Shown here piece after piece: positions 61,190 through 64,000 of a stretch of 64,000 bases of DNA (the first letter of the stretch is position 1; every line of letters begins with the position of its first letter). The stretch spans positions 29,283 to 93,282 of the forward strand of contig JAHHHZ010000034.1 of the NCBI GenBank assembly GCA_019359095.1. Reading direction: 5' to 3'. This stretch comes from Pleurocapsa minor HA4230-MV1. Its GTDB lineage: Bacteria > Cyanobacteriota > Cyanobacteriia > Cyanobacteriales > Xenococcaceae. The translations under genes were made by a program, and so were the position numbers. The notes under the pieces were generated by a model. The model searched no databases. It had not been told where the DNA came from and was given only the letters and a program-made list of their open reading frames with translations.

Positions 61190-61381
61190 GTAGGTGGGTG
61201 TAATTAAATTGAAAATGAGGTTAGGGAGTAACAAGTAACAAGTAACGAGTAATATGCGGAGCGGTATGCTAAAGCCCTAAAGGACTAACTTCGTGTCGCA
61301 TTTGCGGAGCTTATCCTTTAGGACTAGTAACAAATAGCTCTAAGGGTAGGGGTTTGATCAATTATTTTGCCTACCTACTTA
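61187..61381 (+). mobile_element. MITE-like element, copy 3, flanked by TA
   Basis: Left end AGTAGGTGGGTG (from 61189), right end CTACCTACT (to 61379), flanked by TA. Four heptamers (61226-61253), then a nested palindromic block (about 61255-61327, with CCCTAAAGGAC and TCCTTTAGGAC), then the same right part as in copy 1. It fills the gap between the TPR gene and the LivG-LivF gene, 12 bases before the end of the latter. Confidence 0.8.
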
Positions 61382-61393
61382 GTTCTGGGAACG

Positions 61394-63010
61394 TTATGCG
61401 CGTAAGTTTCCTAGATAAGAATTGATAATTGCTGAATCTTGACTCAACTTGTCTGGTGTTCCTGTTTGGATGATTTTTCCTGTTTCTAGGATATAGAGGC
61501 GATGGGCAACGGAAAAAGCTAATTGAGCCATTTGATCTACCAACAAGATCGAAATCCCTTCTTTACATAGTGACGCTAGAGTGGCGTAAAGAGAGACAAC
61601 TAACTGAGGCGCTAGTCCTAGAGAAGGCTCGTCTAGGAGCAAAACTTGTGGTTTAGCCATTAATCCTCTAGCGATCGCCAGCATTTGTTGTTCACCTCCT
61701 GAAAGTAGCCCAGCCTGTTGATTACGCAGTGTTTTTAAAGCGGGAAAACGCTCCAGCATCATGTCTATATCTTTGCCTATTTGAGTATCTTGTCGCTGAA
61801 ATGCCCCTAAGCGCAGGTTATCCATCACTGATAATTGGGTAAATACTTGTCTGCCTTCAGGAATTAGGACAACACCTTGATTGGCTAGTTGTTGCGGTAA
61901 TAGTTTAGTCAAATTCTCGCCGCGAAACAACACTCGTCCCGATCGCGCCTTTACTAATTGAGCAATACTTTTCAGTAGAGTAGTTTTCCCCGCATCATTC
62001 GCCCCGACGACTGCAACTAATTCTCCCTGACAAACTTCTAAAGATACGGCTTGTAATACCTGAAGTTGACCATATCCTGCTGTCAGGTTTTCAACCGCTA
62101 AAATTGGGGTTGTCGAGTTGCTGAAGGGAGGATCGATCTGATTCTGGGTAACTCCTAAATAAGCCTCTAAAACCCGTTGATTGTTTCTCACCTTCATCGG
62201 GGTGTCGTCACAAATGACTCTACCGCGATCGAGAACGACGATGCGATCGCTGATTTCCATGACTAAATTGATGTCATGTTCGATCACAATTACTTTGATG
62301 CCTGAATTCGCTAAACAACGTAACAGTCTGGCTAAGCGATCTTTCTGTTGTTCTCCTAATCCTGCTGCTGGCTCGTCTAACAAGATTATCTGAGGACTTG
62401 TGGCTAAAGCACGGGCAATTTCGACTAAACGGCGATCGCCAAACGCTAAACTGTCAGCACGGGCATGAATGTTATCTTGATAGCCCACAAAAGCGAGTAG
62501 TTCAATTAATTTAGTTTCTAGAGGTGGTTTGGTTTTTTGCTCCCTACCCAGTAAAGCTGTCAGGATATTACCCAAGCGATCGCCAGTATAGCCAACTTTT
62601 AAATTATCTAATACCGAAAGAGAATCAAATAGGCGAGTAGTTTGAAAGGTACGACTTAAACCCGCACGCACAATTTCTAGACTATTTTTACCTGTTAAAT
62701 CGAGCTGTCCCAAATAAACGCTACCAGATTCAGCAGTATAAAAACCCGCTAAAAGATTGAGCAAGGTAGTTTTACCCGCACCATTGGGGCCAATGATCGA
62801 AGTTATCGTTCCCGATTGAGCTATAAAATCGACATTGTTGACAGCTTTGACACCGCCAAAACTAATGGTTATTTGTTCTACTTTCAGGGGTAAATCGGTT
62901 TGATTTTTAACTCCCAATGGCAAATTATTCCCAGATATTGCTGGTGGATAGATGGCATCGGCGCGATCGAGACGTTCGATCAAAAAGCTGACTACTGAGG
63001 GTTTCGGCAA
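61394..63010 (-). CDS. Fused LivG-LivF-type ABC transporter ATPase
   Basis: Both ATPases of a branched-chain amino acid/urea/amide-type ABC importer on one chain. LivG-like half: Walker A IIGPNGAGKTTLLNLLAG (about 74-91), LAFGDRRLVEIARALA signature, IILLDEPAAGL Walker B. LivF-like half: VVGANDAGKTTLLKSI (about 333-348), LLSGGEQQMLAIARGL and VLLLDEPSLGLAP. Fusions of the two are uncommon; usually they are separate genes. No permease genes are in view. The N-terminus is uncertain: the frame opens at a TTG at 63010 inside the broken amidohydrolase gene, and the ATPase itself starts only near residue 40. A TTG near residue 30 may be the real start. The C-terminus is normal. Confidence 0.82.
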   Translation of the reverse strand: MPKPSVVSFLIERLDRADAIYPPAISGNNLPLGVKNQTDLPLKVEQITISFGGVKAVNNVDFIAQSGTITSIIGPNGAGKTTLLNLLAGFYTAESGSVYLGQLDLTGKNSLEIVRAGLSRTFQTTRLFDSLSVLDNLKVGYTGDRLGNILTALLGREQKTKPPLETKLIELLAFVGYQDNIHARADSLAFGDRRLVEIARALATSPQIILLDEPAAGLGEQQKDRLARLLRCLANSGIKVIVIEHDINLVMEISDRIVVLDRGRVICDDTPMKVRNNQRVLEAYLGVTQNQIDPPFSNSTTPILAVENLTAGYGQLQVLQAVSLEVCQGELVAVVGANDAGKTTLLKSIAQLVKARSGRVLFRGENLTKLLPQQLANQGVVLIPEGRQVFTQLSVMDNLRLGAFQRQDTQIGKDIDMMLERFPALKTLRNQQAGLLSGGEQQMLAIARGLMAKPQVLLLDEPSLGLAPQLVVSLYATLASLCKEGISILLVDQMAQLAFSVAHRLYILETGKIIQTGTPDKLSQDSAIINSYLGNLRA

Positions 63011-63677
63011 TTACTACTGGCAGTAATAAAGGTGCGTCGTCATCAAGAAAGTCAAGGTGAAAATCAACATCGCAATCAAACTCTTGAGCTAAATCGAAAA
63101 CAAGACGAATATTTTCTTCTGGCTCAGGATCGACATAGGGAGCAGAGCCGATCGCATCTCCTCCCATCGCCAGCGCTTTTCTGAGTAAATCTATTGTCCC
63201 TGGCTGATTGGTAATTCCTTCTTGCGCAAATACTGCTAATTGTAAAGTTAGACCCCAGGCGTATTCTGCTTTTAAAGGCAATAATGCTGCCATAGATTTT
63301 AGCTGTACGATCGGATCTACTTCGACATGGGTGCGCATAGATGTAGTACCAAAGGCGATCGCTTTTTCGATTACCCTTCTGGCTCTTGATTGAATATCGG
63401 ACTGGGTATACTCTTGCTTTGCCTGAAGAGTTTTTTGCAGCGCTTCGGTAAAAGTCCCCTCTACCGCAGGATAGCGATCGAGTAACAAAGCTTTATCCAG
63501 ATGGATATGAGGATCGACAAGTCCAGGAATGAGTAATTTTCCTTAAGCATCTAGGGTTTCATCAGTTGCTTTTAAGATCGGTGCAGCAGAAATTTGGGTA
63601 ATGTAACCATTAGCGATCGCCACATGCCAATTACCTTGTCTATCTGGTAAAGTAACCTTGGTAATTTTAAGACTCAT
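63003..63677 (-). pseudogene. Cytosine deaminase-like amidohydrolase, nonsense codon and missing C-terminal half
   Basis: From ATG 63677 the frame reads MSLKITKVTLPDRQGNWH and meets TAA at codon 45 (63543-63545). It then continues in the same frame as GKLLIPGLVDPHIHLDK (metal-binding HxH), TSMRTHVEVDP, GGDAIGSAPYVDPEPEE and CDVDFHLDFLDDDAPLLL. These are the marks of the cytosine deaminase/N-isopropylammelide hydrolase group. Homology stops near 63003 (VVIAET), after about 225 of the usual 400 or so residues. There the frame passes into the start region of the LivG-LivF gene, so the second half, with the remaining metal ligands, has been deleted. The enzyme cannot be active. Confidence 0.82.
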
Positions 63678-63732
63678 ATTTGTTGTAATTTAGACGACAT
63701 TTTTATATTTGAATTTTGTTAAGTCAGCATAA

Positions 63733-63876
63733 ATTGTATCTATCGGGACTGCCAACTCCTATGATGCTTTAATGTTGACTGCTAAGGCGATCGACCAAGC
63801 AGGTTCTACAGAAGGTGCAAAAATACAGGCAGCTTTTGAAAAGCTACCTCAATACAAAGGCTTGATTAAAACCTAT
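63733..63876 (+). pseudogene. C-terminal fragment of a Liv-type substrate-binding protein
   Basis: In frame from about 63733 the sequence reads SIGTANSYDALMLTAKAI and DQAGSTEGAKIQAAFEKLP, then QYKGLIKTY. This matches the region near the C-terminus of periplasmic binding proteins of the branched-chain amino acid/amide family. The front 300 or so residues are absent (TAA at 63730), and the end is cut by the insertion sequence at about 63876. It fits with the LivG-LivF gene nearby as remains of one transporter locus. Confidence 0.75.
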
Positions 63877-64000
63877 AGCATTTCTCAAATAAGTGAGATA
63901 CATTAGTTGAAATTCGGAAAGCAAATCTTAAATGAAAGCGTATTCACTCGATTTCAGACAAAAAATTATCGATGTTTATAACAAAGAGGAAATTTCACAG
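63876..64000 (+). mobile_element. Left end of an IS630-family insertion sequence (continues past the window)
   Basis: The binding-protein fragment is interrupted at CCTATAGCATT, and a transposase gene starts 56 bases further on. A TA at the junction (63874-63877) fits the IS630 target preference. The exact tip of the element cannot be set without its right end. Confidence 0.6.
63932..64000 (+). CDS. IS630-family transposase, N-terminus (runs off the window)
   Basis: 23 codons: MKAYSLDFRQKIIDVYNKEE then ISQ. The MKAYSxDFRxKII pattern is the well-known start of the helix-turn-helix domain of IS630/Tc1-mariner transposases of cyanobacteria. The catalytic DDE part is outside the window. It is inserted into the remains of a transporter gene. 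Confidence 0.88.
   Translation, partial: MKAYSLDFRQKIIDVYNKEEISQ

Overview
The window is a piece of a cyanobacterial chromosome. The evidence is the very dense HIP1 octamer (GCGATCGC), the cyanobacterial forms of single-copy genes (BioD, MraY, LepB, ClpP, HtpG, SerS, RpsN), a DUF3134 protein, a WGxxGxxG protein, a phosphoribulokinase-like protein, and many short dispersed palindromes and heptamer (STRR-type) repeats. Base composition is AT-rich outside genes. The repeat load suggests a larger-genome coccoid or filamentous lineage, perhaps Pleurocapsales-like, but that placement is inference.

Layout. 1-15.7 kb is mostly housekeeping: a truncated inositol monophosphatase-family gene, rseP, nth, a PIN toxin/antitoxin pair, a SnoaL-like gene broken by one in-frame TAG, rpsN, bioD, prs, lepB, DUF3134, mraY, a phosphoribulokinase-family paralogue, a manganese catalase, an AGE-family epimerase, mscL and an unknown secreted protein. 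16.1-32.4 kb is one co-directional exopolysaccharide/O-antigen cluster: glycosyltransferases of the GT4 and GT2 types, a Wzc-type tyrosine autokinase, a Wzy/WaaL-like polymerase or ligase, UDP-galactopyranose mutase with a GlfT2-like galactofuranosyltransferase, and a Wzt/Wzm-type ABC exporter. This points to a galactofuranose-containing glycan. 32.6-43.3 kb holds a DHH-CBS-tRNA nucleotidyltransferase whose 3' end is duplicated around a small membrane-protein gene, a fused membrane/spermidine-synthase-like protein, a one-chain MNT-HEPN protein, clpP and htpG. 44.5-50.1 kb is a signalling block: a GGDEF-EAL-GGDEF protein divergent from a partner-switching trio (receiver-SpoIIE phosphatase, HATPase/SiaB-like protein, STAS protein). 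50.4-61.2 kb has ruvX, an unknown gene, a divergent sucC/sucD-like pair lacking the usual phospho-histidine, two Gfo/Idh/MocA oxidoreductases, a WGxxGxxG protein, serS and a TPR protein. 61.4-64 kb is a decaying transport/catabolic locus: a fused LivG-LivF ATPase, an amidohydrolase with a nonsense codon and a lost C-terminal half, a fragment of a Liv-type binding protein, and the start of an IS630-family transposase at the edge.

Repeats. Three copies of a TA-flanked MITE-like element with inverted termini (12386-12613, 37004-37145 reversed, 61189-61379) carry GAGTAAC heptamers and a second, nested palindrome (core TCCTTTAGGA). One copy ends inside the start codon of the spermidine-synthase-like gene and another supplies the last base of the stop codon of the TPR gene. 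The second palindrome family is also found in coding sequence, where it encodes the linker between the two glycosyltransferase domains of a 781-residue protein.

Limits. All calls are from reading the sequence; no database search was run. I saw no rRNA, tRNA or CRISPR array.
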